DNA of 64,000 nt from positions 1,675,903 to 1,739,902 of the forward strand of contig LNAC01000109.1 in assembly GCA_002007465.1 (NCBI GenBank), written 5' to 3'. The notes under the pieces are model-generated. The model did not search any database, was not told the origin of the DNA, and was given only the letters and a program-made list of their open reading frames with translations. The position numbers and the translations under genes were made by a program. This stretch comes from Ailurus styani (taxonomy: Eukaryota > Chordata > Mammalia > Carnivora > Ailuridae). This document shows, piece after piece, positions 50,871 to 62,745 of the stretch (the first letter of the stretch is position 1; each line of letters starts with the position of its first letter).

Positions 50871-53800
50871 GCCCGGGTTTCTGATTTTGATGATGGGGTG
50901 GGTGATGGTGCTCCCAGCTCAGCAGGGAACAAAAACGGGGGGGGCCAAGAGGCAGCATCTCAGGTCAGGAGGGCCACCTGTAAGCTGATAGGGGCTGGGG
51001 GCTAGGTAAGGGGCTCTGGGCTCAAGGCTCGAAATCTGAAAGATACGGGAACAGAAAAGGCCCCGGGAACAACGCAGTGGGAGAAATCAGAGGGGAACCG
51101 AGGACGAGGGAAAGTCAAAGAATCAGGGGAGGAAGAAGGATGGGAAGTTAGAGGCCAGGAGGCCGGTCAAGGGACCCAGAGCAGTGCAAGCGCTAGAGCG
51201 ACACACCAAAGGGGGGAGGCGGGGGGCAGTTTTCAGAGGGCTCTGAAGGGCTTCGTTCTCTGGGATGAGAAAACTGGAACAAATGGGGTTGGACAGACAC
51301 ACACACAGGCCTCCTAGGTCCTTCCAGATGGATCTCAGAGCCCGAGCCAGGAGCCTCTCCGCCCAGGCCCTTTGCTGGTCTAGGACGACAGAGGGTCCCC
51401 ACCCCACGGTGGCCTCCTTCCACTGGATGGGGAGGTGCGCGCAGGGCAGGAGAGGGAAACCACAAGCCAGCCCAGGGAGGGGGTGGTCTCACCAGCCACG
51501 CCCCCCAACAGGACGTGCCCACGCAGGGACAGGAATTTTGTTTTGTTCATGGCTGTGCCCCAGAAACACAGCACCCACTCCATACATCCTTGCTTGGTGG
51601 ACAAACGAGGAGCTCAAAGAAGTCAGAGTAGGGACTGCACAATGCTTAACCAAACCAGGCCATCCTCGGCCTCCATGGCCCTTCCCGGGCACTTCAAGCC
51701 CCACTACGGGGGGTCCCCCTGCCTCCCTGTCCTCCCCAGGCTGACCCCTCAGTGTGAGGAGCAGGGAAGTGGCTGGGCTTGGGGGGGTGCAGGTGGTCAA
51801 CCCAGGCGGGACTGGAGTCCCACCCCCCCCACCGCACACACCCCCCCCCCGGCTACCAGCGGCTTGTGACGTCAAGGGAGGCCAACGCGCCATGCCTCAG
51901 TTTCCTTGTGAGCACTCGGGCGCCACCAACTCTGCTGCCCTCAGCATTTCGAGGACAGCAGGCTGACGTGAGAGAAGCATCTGGCACAGGGCCCGGAGAC
52001 CAGAGGCGCTCATTAAAGGCACGGCGGCACTGCTAAGGAGGAGGACGGCGGCGCTGCTGGCCCGCCCTCCCATCACTGGGTCCCATGCGCTCCGGGTTAG
52101 CTCATGCAGCCCTACTGGCGGGCAGCACGTGGGTGCTTCTGTTCCCCGCATGAGGGGGCATGGGGGGGAGGGGTACGCAGGCCCGGCACTGGGCTGGGCG
52201 TCAGGGGACCCCGACACCTGTCCCCACTGTTCAGGCTGACCCTCGGCCGCTCAGCCGCATGGGGCGAAAGCACGTATTGGTTCTTGAGCATCCAGAGCAC
52301 TGGGGGGCTGGGTGTCAGGAGATGGTGGGAAGAAGCCAGCATTGGGGTGGCGCCAGCCCCTGGGGCGATCGCATCTCCCGAGAGCCCCCTTTGCCAGACG
52401 TAAACAGGCCTTCTCAGAAGGATGAGCAACGTGGATGAGGAGCATCAGGCCCTTTCTTGTCGGGAAAAGGCTGGGCGGAAAAAAGCTAATCACGGTGGGT
52501 GATCTAATCCAGGGCTCTGGCTTCCAGGCTCCCACCCCAGCCAACCAGCCCTCCTGAGCCGGCCTGCTCCCTGCCTCCTGTGGCTGGCTAGCCCCCTCAG
52601 CCCAGTCCACCAGGGGTGGGGGGCAGGGGTCCCAGAGAAGGCCGTGCCCTGCTACAGGCTGGGGTGGGGAGACCTGCCTTCTAACTCTAGACACCACCCC
52701 GAAGCGGGGCTCAACTGGCCCTTTGGCAATTTCTCCAAGAACCTCCTTACCCTCCACCCCAGGTGGAGGGACCACCACGCCCCCTCCCCTGGCATCAGGC
52801 CCCCACACCTGGGCATGGCACAGCAGTCATCACAGCCAGCCTGCCCCCAACCCCAATGCCCTTCCACCCCACACCTCTTGTTCCTGCTCCTTTAAATCCC
52901 AATGCCACCGCCTGCAGGACCCCTTCCTCCCACACTCCCCATTCCAGGACCTCCCCTGCTGGTGCCTGTCTGGGCCCATGCGTCCCCATGCGTCCCTGTG
53001 GGCGTGGGCAGCACACCCATCTGTCAGATGCAGGGGCTCCAACTCATTACATGGACCTATCTGGGCACCTGTACGCCCCAGGCCCGGAACTGGGGGTAAT
53101 CTTCAGGCCCGATCCCTGCCCGGGAGCTCCCAAGTGGGGAAAGAGAAGCTGAAAGTCATAAATGTTGGTGGCACTCTAGAGAGGAGGCTGTCCCTGTTCA
53201 GAAGTTCGTTCATAGGGATTTGTCAGATACACCTGCCGCCTGGAGCCCCTCCGGGCCCGCTTGCTGGCTGTGCGCATGCGTCACAGCTAATGCCCGCCAG
53301 CGCCCCGCCCTGCCCCGCCCCTTCCACAAATACTTCAGTATCCACTCAGGTCCACCGGGTCTGTCCTGGGAACATGGTACTGAAGTCCCCGCCACCACAT
53401 GCTGGGTCGGGGGCTGGTTCATGTTAATGACCTGATCCCTGGGGGATGACACACTTAATTTTGTGGCTGGAGGGTCTCAGACACGGACGTGCAGGTGCAC
53501 CGACACCCCCCCATCACACCTTTCACACTCCATCACATCTGTGGCCCCAGGATCCCCAAGAGGCAGGACAGGGAAGGGACCATCATCCGTCCCTCCCTGG
53601 ATGATGGAGGTGCAGTGTGTAGGTGACCTTCCTATGATTACACAAGAACCCCAGTGGGGGAGCAGGACTCCGTGGCCATGTTCACGCTCTGTTTCCCCAG
53701 CCTCCTATCCCAAAGCCTATACGCTCATGTGTAAACACTCACTACTGCCCTGCTCTGTGCTCACCGCTCCCTCACTTGGGCGAGGACAGCCTGACCACCT

Positions 53801-54000
53801 TGATCTACCAGGGACAAGCCAGGCCCACCCAAAGCTCAGCCCAGGGGGTGGGATTCCACAGAGTTCTCCCCGGGGATGAGAAGAACCTGGAGGAGCCCAG
53901 CCCAGGCCGCACCGTCGCCGCTCTAGAGCCCAGAGAGAGGCTCTAGGACACAGTAGCCCCTCACCAAAGCCCAAGGGTGCAGGCTCATCCTTGTGAGATC
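50871..54000. other. First intron or upstream DNA, mostly unrecognised
   Basis: A MIR at 51885-52020 only. C- and G-runs (51820-51850) and chance open frames, but no exon. Confidence 0.6.
51885..52020 (+). repeat. MIR
   Basis: 'catgcctcagtttccttgtg' and 'gcatctggcacagggcc'. Confidence 0.65.
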
Positions 54001-54009
54001 TGGGTCTAG

Positions 54010-54110
54010 GCAAGGCTCTGCCAACCCAGTGGCTGTGTGAGGCTGGGCAACTTGCTTCCCCTCTCTGGGCCTCAGTCTCTGCCTCCAATAAGGACAGACA
54101 TCCACAGCAC
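54010..54110 (+). repeat. MIR
   Basis: 'gctgggcaacttgcttcccc' and 'tctctgggcctcagtctct'. Confidence 0.7.
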
Positions 54111-54239
54111 CCTGCCCCTTCCTCCCACACAGAGCAGCGGTGGGAGGTGAAAGCAAGGCCCAACAGAGCCTTTCTATCCAAACCCTACCTTGGCCTTGGA
54201 CTGAGCTGAGACACCACGTCACATCAGGGTCACCATTTA

Positions 54240-54420
54240 CCGTCAGCAGTCACGCGACTGCCTAGTGCTGTGCTGTGAGCACCCTTTCAGCCCCTTGAAG
54301 CAGCCCCAGAGCACAGGGGCTTTCTTCCCATCTAACAGGTGAAGACAGGGATGCTCAGAAAGGCTGAGTAACTTGCCCAAGGTCACACAGCCAGAAGAGT
54401 CAAAGCAAAGTCTCCCGGAA
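54240..54420 (-). repeat. MIR
   Basis: 'gagtaacttgcccaaggtca' and 'cacagccagaag', the reverse core. Confidence 0.8.
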
Positions 54421-54522
54421 GGAGCAAAACCGCACCCAACCCATGACAGCGTCCCCAAAGCAGCTCCCCCCAGGCCCCCCCTCACTGCCTGGCAACTGCA
54501 CGCAGATATTCACAGAAGGGCT

Positions 54523-54722
54523 TTTTTTTTTTTTTTAAGGTTTTATTTATTTATTTGACAGAGAGAGAGATCACAAGTAGGCAGAGAGGCAGGCAGAGGG
54601 AGAGGAGGAAGCAGGCTCCCTACTGAGCAGGGAGCCCGATGCAGGGCTCGATCCCAGGACGCTGGGATCATAACCTGAGCCGAAGGCAGAGGCTTTAACC
54701 CACTGAGCCTCCTAGGCGCCCC
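54523..54722 (-). repeat. Young mustelid-type SINE with 12-bp target duplication
   Basis: Begins with a run of T and carries 'gtaggcagagaggcaggcag' and 'ggctttaacccactgagcc'. 'cacagaagggct' is exact at 54511-54522 and 54723-54734. Confidence 0.95.
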
Positions 54723-54734
54723 CACAGAAGGGCT

Positions 54735-56385
54735 CTTTAATACAAACTTCTTTTCTGCCTCCCCCAGAGGGTGAGGAGCTTCAGAAAAGGGGCCAGGCTT
54801 CCTGTCTGGAGTCACAGTGACGCCCAAGGAGCCCTTCCAGGAGGCCCCGGGAGTCCTAAAAACCAGAAAGGACCCCAAACTATGGAGACCTCATTTTCTG
54901 AGCCAAAAACAGGGCTGAGGGCCCAGGAAAGGGTCCTGTGCTGCCAAGATCGTGGGCCTTCCAGGACGGTGCGGGGGCTTACGGAGACGGCACAGCACGA
55001 TTCTGGGAACTGCCTGCCCTCCATGCAGACGCCAGACCCTCGGAGTCACCCACCGCCCATCTGCAGCAGCACAGAGCCCGGTGCGTGGGAGCAGGGAGTC
55101 CCTGGTTTCCTGCCCCCAAAGGATCCCCATCTGAAGCCTGGGATGAGGGAGCCACCCCTCTCCCAAAGCTGTGGCCACTGCAGAGGGGCGGGGTGGGGGG
55201 AGGGGCCCCAGCCTTACTCCCAGCACCCTCATGCCCCCACCCAGGACACCCGCTGGCTTTCCCACAGCATGAGGACCCTCCTCGCGGGGCGGACATAACT
55301 CTGAGCTGGCTCTCTGAGGCGGGTGACACGAACCTGGCCAGAAGCCAGCTCCAGCTCCGCGGGTGGCAGACCTGCCTGTCCCCTCCCCGAGACCCACCTT
55401 CCCAGCAGTCTCCAGACAGCTCAGGGGGACACGGCCCACAGTAGTGACTCAACATCAATGCCAGGGCCTGCATGTCTGAGACCAGGTCCACCCGTCCGAG
55501 GATGGCCACCACCTAGGACATCGCACCTGCTCCCTGTCACGGTCTCCTGGGCTCTCTCCTTAAGAGGTCCTTCCAGACTGTCAGCCTCACCCTGCCGACC
55601 CCAAGGACTGGGGCTGTTGCATTTACCTGGACACATAATGTGGCTCTGGGGTTACCCCGATGCTGTGGGTTTCCAGGGCAGAAGCCAGCGCCCTCTCTGT
55701 TGCCTGTCCCTAGGGGCCACCAGCCATTCCTATGCGTCCCCGCAACCAACCACGGTCCACCTCCAGCCTGTGGGCAGAACGTGCAGCCACCCTGCGCGAC
55801 ACTCCCTTCTCACCTCGTCTGGGATGTTTTAGAGGCCCTGACCCACATCCCCACCCCTGCCTTTGGCCATGCACTGCTCCAAAACCTCCCCCCAGCCGTC
55901 TGGCCTCAATATGCCTGCCCAGTCTCCTGGAACCGGCAGACAAGGGAGGCTCCAGGTGGCCCCAGGAGAGCAAGGAGCCCCAGCCCAGGAGTCATGAGAT
56001 GTGGTTTTTGGATCCTGACTCTTGTAACCCTGGAATTGACCAAGTGCCTTCCTACCCCTGGCCTCAGCTCCCCCATCTGAAAAGGAAAGCCCGTCCACCT
56101 ATTCTGAGGTCCCTTCCAGTTCTAATGGTTAGTGGAGCCAAAGCACAGGGCAGGGCACACGCCATCCAGGAGGCTCGAGACAGCAGAGTGTAGAAGGGTG
56201 CCTGAGGACGGTGGCTGGAGGGGGCGGTAACGAAGTCCCCAGTCCCAGCAGTCCCATAAGCCAATCCGAAAGCCCCAAACCCAACAGTCAGGTGTCTACG
56301 GAGCATCGGCACCAACTAAAGTAGATAGAATGGCTAACCCGGCACCGTGGTTAATCAAGAAAGGCCAGATCAGGTTCAGGCTGGC
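54735..56385. other. First intron or upstream DNA, unrecognised
   Basis: GC-rich, with a MIR near 56010-56130; no exon recognised. Confidence 0.6.
56010..56130 (+). repeat. MIR fragment
   Basis: 'gatcctgactcttgtaaccc' and 'tggcctcagctcccccatct'. Confidence 0.6.
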
Positions 56386-56389
56386 TTTT

Positions 56390-56960
56390 TGAAACTGAGG
56401 GGTAACAGACACACAGTGAAATTCACACTCTTAGATGGGAGACCTATCAGTTTGTACAGACTCAACCTCCTGTAACCACCACCACAATCAAGACACAGGG
56501 CAACCCCATCAGCGCCCCAAATCCCTCCATGCCCCCTGTCAACCCGCGCCCACGCAACTCAGGATCCCTTAGTTTTGCATTTTCCCAGATGTCGTGTGAA
56601 CACAATAGGGCCTGGCTTTCTGTGTCTGCCACCTTTCAGCCAGTCGAACACTCCTGGGAGCCACCCGAGCTGTGTGGATCGAGAGGTTGTTGGTTTTTAA
56701 CACTGACTCGTACCCCACAGGCTGAATGTACATACGGGGTTTGCTTATCCACACACCGATGGCTGGACACGTAGATTGTTCCCAGCATGGGGCAATGATG
56801 AAGAAAGGCACTTCAGATATATTTCTCTTCTGCAGGTTCTTATGTAAACCTAAGTTTTCATTTCCCTTGGGTAAATACCGAGGACCAGAACTGCTGGGTC
56901 ATATGGCAAGCATATGTTTTAACTGTACAAATAACTGCCCCCAAATCCACAGAGACACCA
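56390..56960 (-). repeat. Old L1 LINE, reverse
   Basis: 'gaccagaactgctgggtcat' and 'ttcatttcccttgggtaaat' are the complement of a mammalian L1. Confidence 0.85.
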
Positions 56961-57180
56961 TCAGTGGTTGCTAGGGGGCTGGGAGTGAGGGGTGGGGTGG
57001 GGAGGGACTGCTAATGGGTATAGGGTTTCTTTTGGGGGTGATAAAAATTCTTCTGGAATGAGACAGTGGTGACAATTGTACAACCTTGTGACTATACTAA
57101 AAACCACCTGGTAGAATACTTAAAAATGGTGACTTTTATGATGTGATTATATGTCCATGAAAATAATAAATAAACTATTT
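56961..57180 (+). repeat. Old L1 LINE 3' end
   Basis: 'cagtggttgctagggggctg' and 'ggtgacaattgtacaacctt', ending A-rich. It faces the preceding reverse L1 fragment. Confidence 0.8.
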
Positions 57181-57835
57181 TTCAAAAATGGCCATACCAC
57201 CAGCAGTGTCTGAGGCCTAGCCCAGGCCAGACATTCCACAGCTAGTTGCAGGGAAGGGAGGAGCAAAGGCCCTGAGGCAGGATCGAGTAAGCTCTGGGCT
57301 AGAGGCCTCCTAGGCTGAGCAGAGAGAAGGTCTCTGGATGGGGATGAGGGCACCCCACTCTGGATGGAGGAGGGCAGATGACTGACACTGCCCTCCACAA
57401 AATGGGATCCTCTAAGGCCCCAGATGGGCAGTGGTAACTCCGAGCCACAGAAGACCCAAGCACCCATGATCCTTTAAGTCCCTGCCCTACCTGTTCGGGC
57501 AGTGCTCCATATCCCTCTTCTTGCTCCTGGAGAAATGAAGATGTCCACACTGGTCTGGGCCACGCAGGGCAAAGAGGGGCAATACCTGCCCGCAGGCATT
57601 CCCAATCCCCTTCCTCGCCAATAGGCATGCCTCTATCTTCCCAGTTCCCTTGTAGTTAGGGGGCACTGCAGGACCAAAGTCTGACCTGTGCAAAACTGGA
57701 GAAGCCCCTGAGGAGAGGATGCATGAAGGCAAAGCTTTGAGAGAAGCATTCTGCCCTCGTTCTTTCTCTCCATCTGGGCCATGGGTGTGAGGGCTGGAGG
57801 GAATGCAGCCATTCTGTGACCAAGAGGCATAAGCG
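57181..57835. other. First intron or upstream DNA, unrecognised
   Basis: No exon recognised; 'ggccctgaggcaggatcgag' hints at reverse L2 at its left end. Confidence 0.55.
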
Positions 57836-57837
57836 TG

Positions 57838-58590
57838 AAGACAAAATCCAACAAGCTAGATCAAAATTACATGAGATCGAGCACTTCACCCTTTCTAGGA
57901 TGGCTATAATCAAAACGACACTACCAAGATTTGGCAAGGATGTGGAGGAACTGGAACCCGCATACACTGCCAGTGGGAATGTAACATGGCGTAGCCACTT
58001 CGGAAAGCAGTCCAGCAGTTCCTCAGTATGTTAAACGTGACACTGCCATTGTAACCCACCGATTCCATTCACAGGAGTTTAGCCAAGAGAACAGACAGGA
58101 CAGTTCACACAAAAGCTCATATACAACGGTTTGCAGCAGCGCTATGCACAACAGCCAGAAAGGGAAAGGACTCAAACATCCCTCAACCAATGAACAGAGA
58201 AGCAAGAGGTGGTCCATCCTCACAAGGGAATATTACTCAGCCATAAAGAAGGAACAGACCTCTGACACCGGCCACGACACAGATTAACCTCAAAAACGTG
58301 ATGTGGAGTGAAAGAAGTCGGATGCCGAGGCCACGCATTACAGTATTCCACGGACATGAAACGTCCAGCATAGGCAACTCTTTAGGGACAGAACGTGAGT
58401 CAGTGGTTGCCAGGGGTGGGGGGCAGGGGAAGCGGAAGGCTGACTCCTTCGTGGGTCAGGATTCCTTTTCTGGGTGATGAAATGCTCTGAAATGAGCGGT
58501 AAATATCATACAACTATGAAAGCACACTTCAGCTATGAAAGCGCACTTCAGCGCATGCTTCCGAGAAAATAATTTTTAAAGGCACTTAAA
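57838..58590 (+). repeat. Old L1 LINE 3' fragment
   Basis: 'ttggcaaggatgtggaggaa', 'gaatattactcagccataaa' and 'gtggttgccaggggtggg' in the usual L1 order. Confidence 0.9.
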
Positions 58591-58879
58591 CAGTGTAACA
58601 AGCTAAAGGAGTAAAAGAACAGAGCCCCAGACGGCATCTCTGAGCCCCCATCCCAGCCTCCAGCTGCCTTGCCGTGGGCTTTTCCTTGGGTGGGGGATAA
58701 ATAAAGCCCCCATCAATGCTGTTCAAGTGAGGTTTTCGATTAACATGCTCCTAACCAGCAGCCTCGTCCCCCAATGCCACTTGGTGGGACTCGAGGGGGC
58801 TTTGTACACGAGGCAGCACTGGTCGGGATTGGGCAAAACGTCAGGTTATCCCACTCGGTCATCACCGGCAGCCCCCGGA

Positions 58880-58936
58880 ATGCTACACACACGTGCATAC
58901 ACACACACACGCGTGCACGAACACAAGTGTGTGTGT
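58880..58936. repeat. (CA)n with adjacent (GT)n
   Basis: Interrupted CA units are followed by 'aagtgtgtgtgtct'. It sits immediately before a SINE. Confidence 0.9.
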
Positions 58937-58952
58937 CTAAATAGCCCAGGGG

Positions 58953-59160
58953 GGGCACCTGGGTGGCTCAGTGGGTTAAAGCCTCTGCTTTCGGCTCAGA
59001 TCATGATCTCAGGGTCCTGGGATCGAGGCCCGCATCGGGCTCCCTGCTCTGCAGGGAACCTGCTTCCTCCTCTCTCTCTGCCTGCCTCTCTGCCTACTTG
59101 TAATCTCTCTCTCTCTCTCTCTGTCAAATAAATAAATAAAATCTTTAAAAATAAATAAAT
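58953..59160 (+). repeat. Young mustelid-type SINE with 14-bp target duplication
   Basis: Head with 'gtgggttaaagcctctgc' and tail 'gcctctctgcctacttgta', then (ct)n and an A-rich end. 'aaatagcccagggg' at 58939-58952 and 59161-59174. Confidence 0.95.
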
Positions 59161-59479
59161 AAATAGCCCAGGGGATTAACTGTCCTGACGCTCCACACTT
59201 GTGCTCCCGACACACACACCAGCTGCCCTTCACAGACAAGAAACCCCCCCAAACGGGGCCCCACCCGCCCCCGGGAGACACAGTGTCGTTGCCCCCTCCC
59301 CGACCACCACCCTCACCCACCACCCTCCGGATTCCTCTGAGAGCCACGGCCAGCCCAGCAACCAGGGAGGATGGGGGTGAGCCAATGAGAATCAGTACCA
59401 AAGGCTGGAAAAGGCCCCTGACCTCCCGAGGCCCCGCCCCGAGAGCCCCGACACCTGGCTGGCTTCTAACTCACTGAGC

Positions 59480-59960
59480 AAGTTTGTACTGGATACTCAT
59501 CCTAGGCCAGGCCAGGTGCTGGGGGGCAGGGAGGTGGAGGGACAAGGCACCAAGGCGCGGACCCAACAGAGGGTGGCAGACAAGTCCGAGGATGGTCGGA
59601 ACCCAGGACGTGATGAGGGCTGTGCTGGGGGGCGTTCAGGGATTGCAGGAGCCCCAAGGAAGGGCACCGAACACAGCCTAGAGTGGGGCACAGGGAAGGC
59701 TCCCAGAGAGAAGGGCCATCTGAGCTGAGACCCGCAAGTAAAAATCCGCCTGATGAAATGGACGGGGAGCAAAGTCCATTCCCGGAAGAAGCAACACCAC
59801 ACGGGGAAACCAGATAGAAGCGCAGTATGTTCTAGAAACCCAGGGAAGCTCACTGGGCTGGCACAGAAACAGGCCAGGGCCTGGCCGTGCCCAGTCTGGG
59901 AGTGAGGCGACCAGAGGAAGGTCTTCACCTGGACCTGACGCAATGCCCCGAGCTGGGCCC
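59480..59960 (-). repeat. L2 LINE, reverse
   Basis: 'ggccaggccaggtgctgggg' then 'gccatctgagctgagacccg' and 'gcgaccagaggaaggtcttc' follow the complement of L2. Confidence 0.65.
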
Positions 59961-60479
59961 AGCCCAGTGGAAATGCTCACCCGGCCACAGCGCCATCACT
60001 GATCACTCCTGTCTCTAGACCCGTAAGCTGCTGTGCCCCCCAAACTCCCCACTCCCTCCCCCCACACCCGCACTTGCAATGCCCATCCCAGACTACTCCG
60101 GAGTCCAAACTCCACCCATCCTCCAGGGCCCAGTGAAAAGTCACCTCGTACAGGCTGCCCTCAGGCATATCCCAAAGGGAAAGGAGGGCTCTCCAAAACC
60201 CCACCACAGGGCCACTGGCCCTGGGTACCCCGGGGACTAACCAGGCCCACCCCTGGGGTTTTCCCAGCTTGCAGAAACAGAAACTGAGGCACGGCACGCT
60301 CCAGGCTCCACGGGCAGAGGAGGTAAGAGCACAGCAGGGAAGGATGGCATCTGGTTCTTCTCTGGGCAGGACTGGGGCCCCCAGAGAGACTCTGGGGTCA
60401 CCATGTGACAAGGTGAGAAAACACTCTTAAATGGAAAGCAACTAGCTCCCCCCAACCAAACATGCTGATCTTCCCAGGA

Positions 60480-60610
60480 ACACTGCAACGTAGGGAGAAG
60501 CCCCCTCCTTTGTTCCAATGAGGCTCAGAGAGGTAAAGTCACCTGCCTGAGACCACGCAGCACATCAGCGCTTAGAACTGGGACTTGAACCCATGCCTTG
60601 TTGGGCTTCA
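60480..60610 (-). repeat. MIR
   Basis: 'gaggctcagagaggtaaagt' and 'gggacttgaacccatgcc'. Confidence 0.8.
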
Positions 60611-61204
60611 GAGGCCCTGCTCGTTCCCTGGCGCCCCTGCTGGCAAACAGGGAAGGCCTGAGGTGGGTAAAGGAGCCCTAAGGAGGGGCACCAGCCTCTG
60701 ACCTGGGGCAAGGAAGAGCATCGCTCCCTTGGACATACAAGGCAATGGACCGGGACCGGAGGCAGGACATGGTCAGCTCACCGGCCCAGAGGGCCGCACC
60801 CCCAGCTAAAAGCCAGGGTGCACACGGGGAACAGGGGCAACCAGCCCCCTTCCCAAAGGCCCTAGCTCTCCCAACCCGGGCCTCTCTGCCGAAAGCCGGC
60901 ACACCTGAAAAACCAGCTCCTGCATAAACACGAGAGAGACACCAGACCGGCCCAGTCATAAGACCCCCCTGGAGCCCGCCGGGACCACCTTGGAGCTGGG
61001 TGGGTGGGCGGGCAGGGGTCCTGCCTGCTCCAGGGAGCCACCCACCAGCACCTGAGTCTGGGCCTCGCCTGCTCCAGTCCTCCAGGCTTCCAACCAAGTA
61101 CAGCCCAAGGGTCAGACTGAGGGGTGCAGGTTTTGAGACGGGGCCAGGGGAGTCAGGGGTGGGAGCGGTGGGGGAGGGAGAGGGGTGCTGGGGGCTGCCG
61201 GGAT

Positions 61205-61265
61205 CGCCAGGAAAAATAAATGATGTGTTTACCAAAAACAAAGTTAAAACCCCTCCAATCTCTTA
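61205..61265. promoter_or_regulatory. Candidate regulatory AT-rich island
   Basis: AT-rich, non-repetitive, with forkhead-type TGTTTAC (61226-61232) and 'aacaaag' in GC-rich surroundings. Composition-based inference. Confidence 0.25.
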
Positions 61266-61399
61266 AGACACCCACGCAGGCCACGTTCACACCCCAGGGG
61301 CTCCCTCTCCTGCAGGGCGCACATGCCCTGGGGGGCTGCCAAGCTCCTGCTGGCCCCCCCTTCACTCAGATGCCACCGATCACACCGCCCACCCACAAC

Positions 61400-61520
61400 C
61401 CAGCAAGGTACTGCTGCCGTCTCCCTTCTCAGATGGTCAAACTGAGGCTTAGCTGACTTAGCAGCTGTCCAACTCACACGCAGTGGGCACGCCGCAGAGC
61501 TGGAATCGGCCAGACTAGAA
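61400..61520 (-). repeat. MIR
   Basis: 'cagatggtcaaactgaggct' and 'agagctggaatcggcc'. Confidence 0.65.
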
Positions 61521-62149
61521 GCTTCCGTGACCGACCGAAATCTCGGAGATGCCCACAGAAACGTTCGGACCAGCCGCTGGCCACGCAGCGCGGACCACGG
61601 GCAGAGGTGGATGGCAAACGCTTTTATTTAGAACCCTAACAGGTAACGTGGCTAAAAGTGGCCCTACTCTGGCTCTAAGGGGGACACAGAGAACCGGAGG
61701 CCTCTGTTTCAGGGAAACAGAGAGTTCTAGCCCAAGCTAAAAGGCTGCAGGAGTGGACGCACATCCAGGGACCCCCGGAGACAGGTGAGACACCACTGGG
61801 CCCAGAAGGCTGCCCTCGCCCGCCCCCCAGCTGTCCCCCGCCTCCGAGCATCATCGTCCCGGGAGCCCACCTGCACGGCGGAGGGCTGTGTGGGTGTGAG
61901 GGTGGCGGGCAGGTTGTAATTTCATCGGGGGCTCGCTGGCCGGCTGAGTCACCAAAACCAGAGGATGAAATTCTAGCTCGGGGACAGAGGTGTGCACCTC
62001 TCTTGGCCCAGGGTTAGCTCTCAGTGGGGGTAGGGACGGGGCGCAGGCCGTGCCTTTGTGAACGTGAGCCAAAGGTACCCCTGCCTCTGGGCTGGTTCCA
62101 GGGGGGGCTCTGCCAGCCCGGTGTCCCTGACCCCCAACAATGCTGCCAC

Positions 62150-62745
62150 CGCAGAGCCCGCTGAGCTATGAGGCACAGCTGGATGGTGGGACGCTACTCA
62201 GCTACCAAAAGGTCAAAGAAGCCAGGCTCAGGCTGCATTCTTTAACTGCATTTAGGTGACATTATGGAAAATGCGAAGCTACAGAGACACAAAACACACA
62301 GTGGTTAAAAGAGAGAAAGAGGGGTGCCTGGGTGGCTCCGTGGGTTAAGTGTCTGCCTTCCGCTCAGATCATGATCCCAGGGGCCTGGGATCAAGCCCCA
62401 CATTGGGCCCCCTGCTCAGTGGGGAGCCTGCTTGTCCCTGCCCCTCTGCCTCCCACTGCTGGTCCTCATGCTCTCTTTCTCGCTCTGGCTCTCAAATAAA
62501 TGAATAAATAGCAAAAAGAACAGAGAGAAAGAAAAAAGAAAACAGAAAACACACAGCGGTTGCCAGGGGCTGGGGAAGGGTAAGAGGCTGGCTGCAAATG
62601 AGCTTGAGGGAACTTTCAGGAGTGATGGAATGTTCCATGTCTTGACAGGGGCTGGTCTGCGTGAATGCGTACAATGGTCAAACCCCTTGGAAAGCACACT
62701 TCTTAAAACTTGAGCTTTTCACTGGCTATCCCTCATCCCTCGACA
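62150..62745 (+). repeat. Old L1 LINE 3' fragment, split by a SINE
   Basis: 'aaaacacacagtggtt' before the SINE and 'ggttgccaggggctggggaa' after it. Confidence 0.75.
62322..62515 (+). repeat. Carnivore SINE inside L1
   Basis: Head ggggtgcctgggtggctccg, A-rich tail 'aataaatgaataaatagc'; moderately diverged. Confidence 0.9.

Larger units (their letters stand above)
59961..62145. other. First intron or upstream DNA, distal part
   Basis: MIRs at 60480-60610 and 61400-61520, an AT-rich island at 61205-61265 and a CpG cluster at 61480-61620. No exon recognised. Confidence 0.6.

Noticed and set aside
58953..59160. tRNA-like sequence at SINE heads as tRNA genes
   Set aside because: The heads derive from a tRNA but are fused to SINE bodies with A-rich tails and target duplications; they are retroposons.
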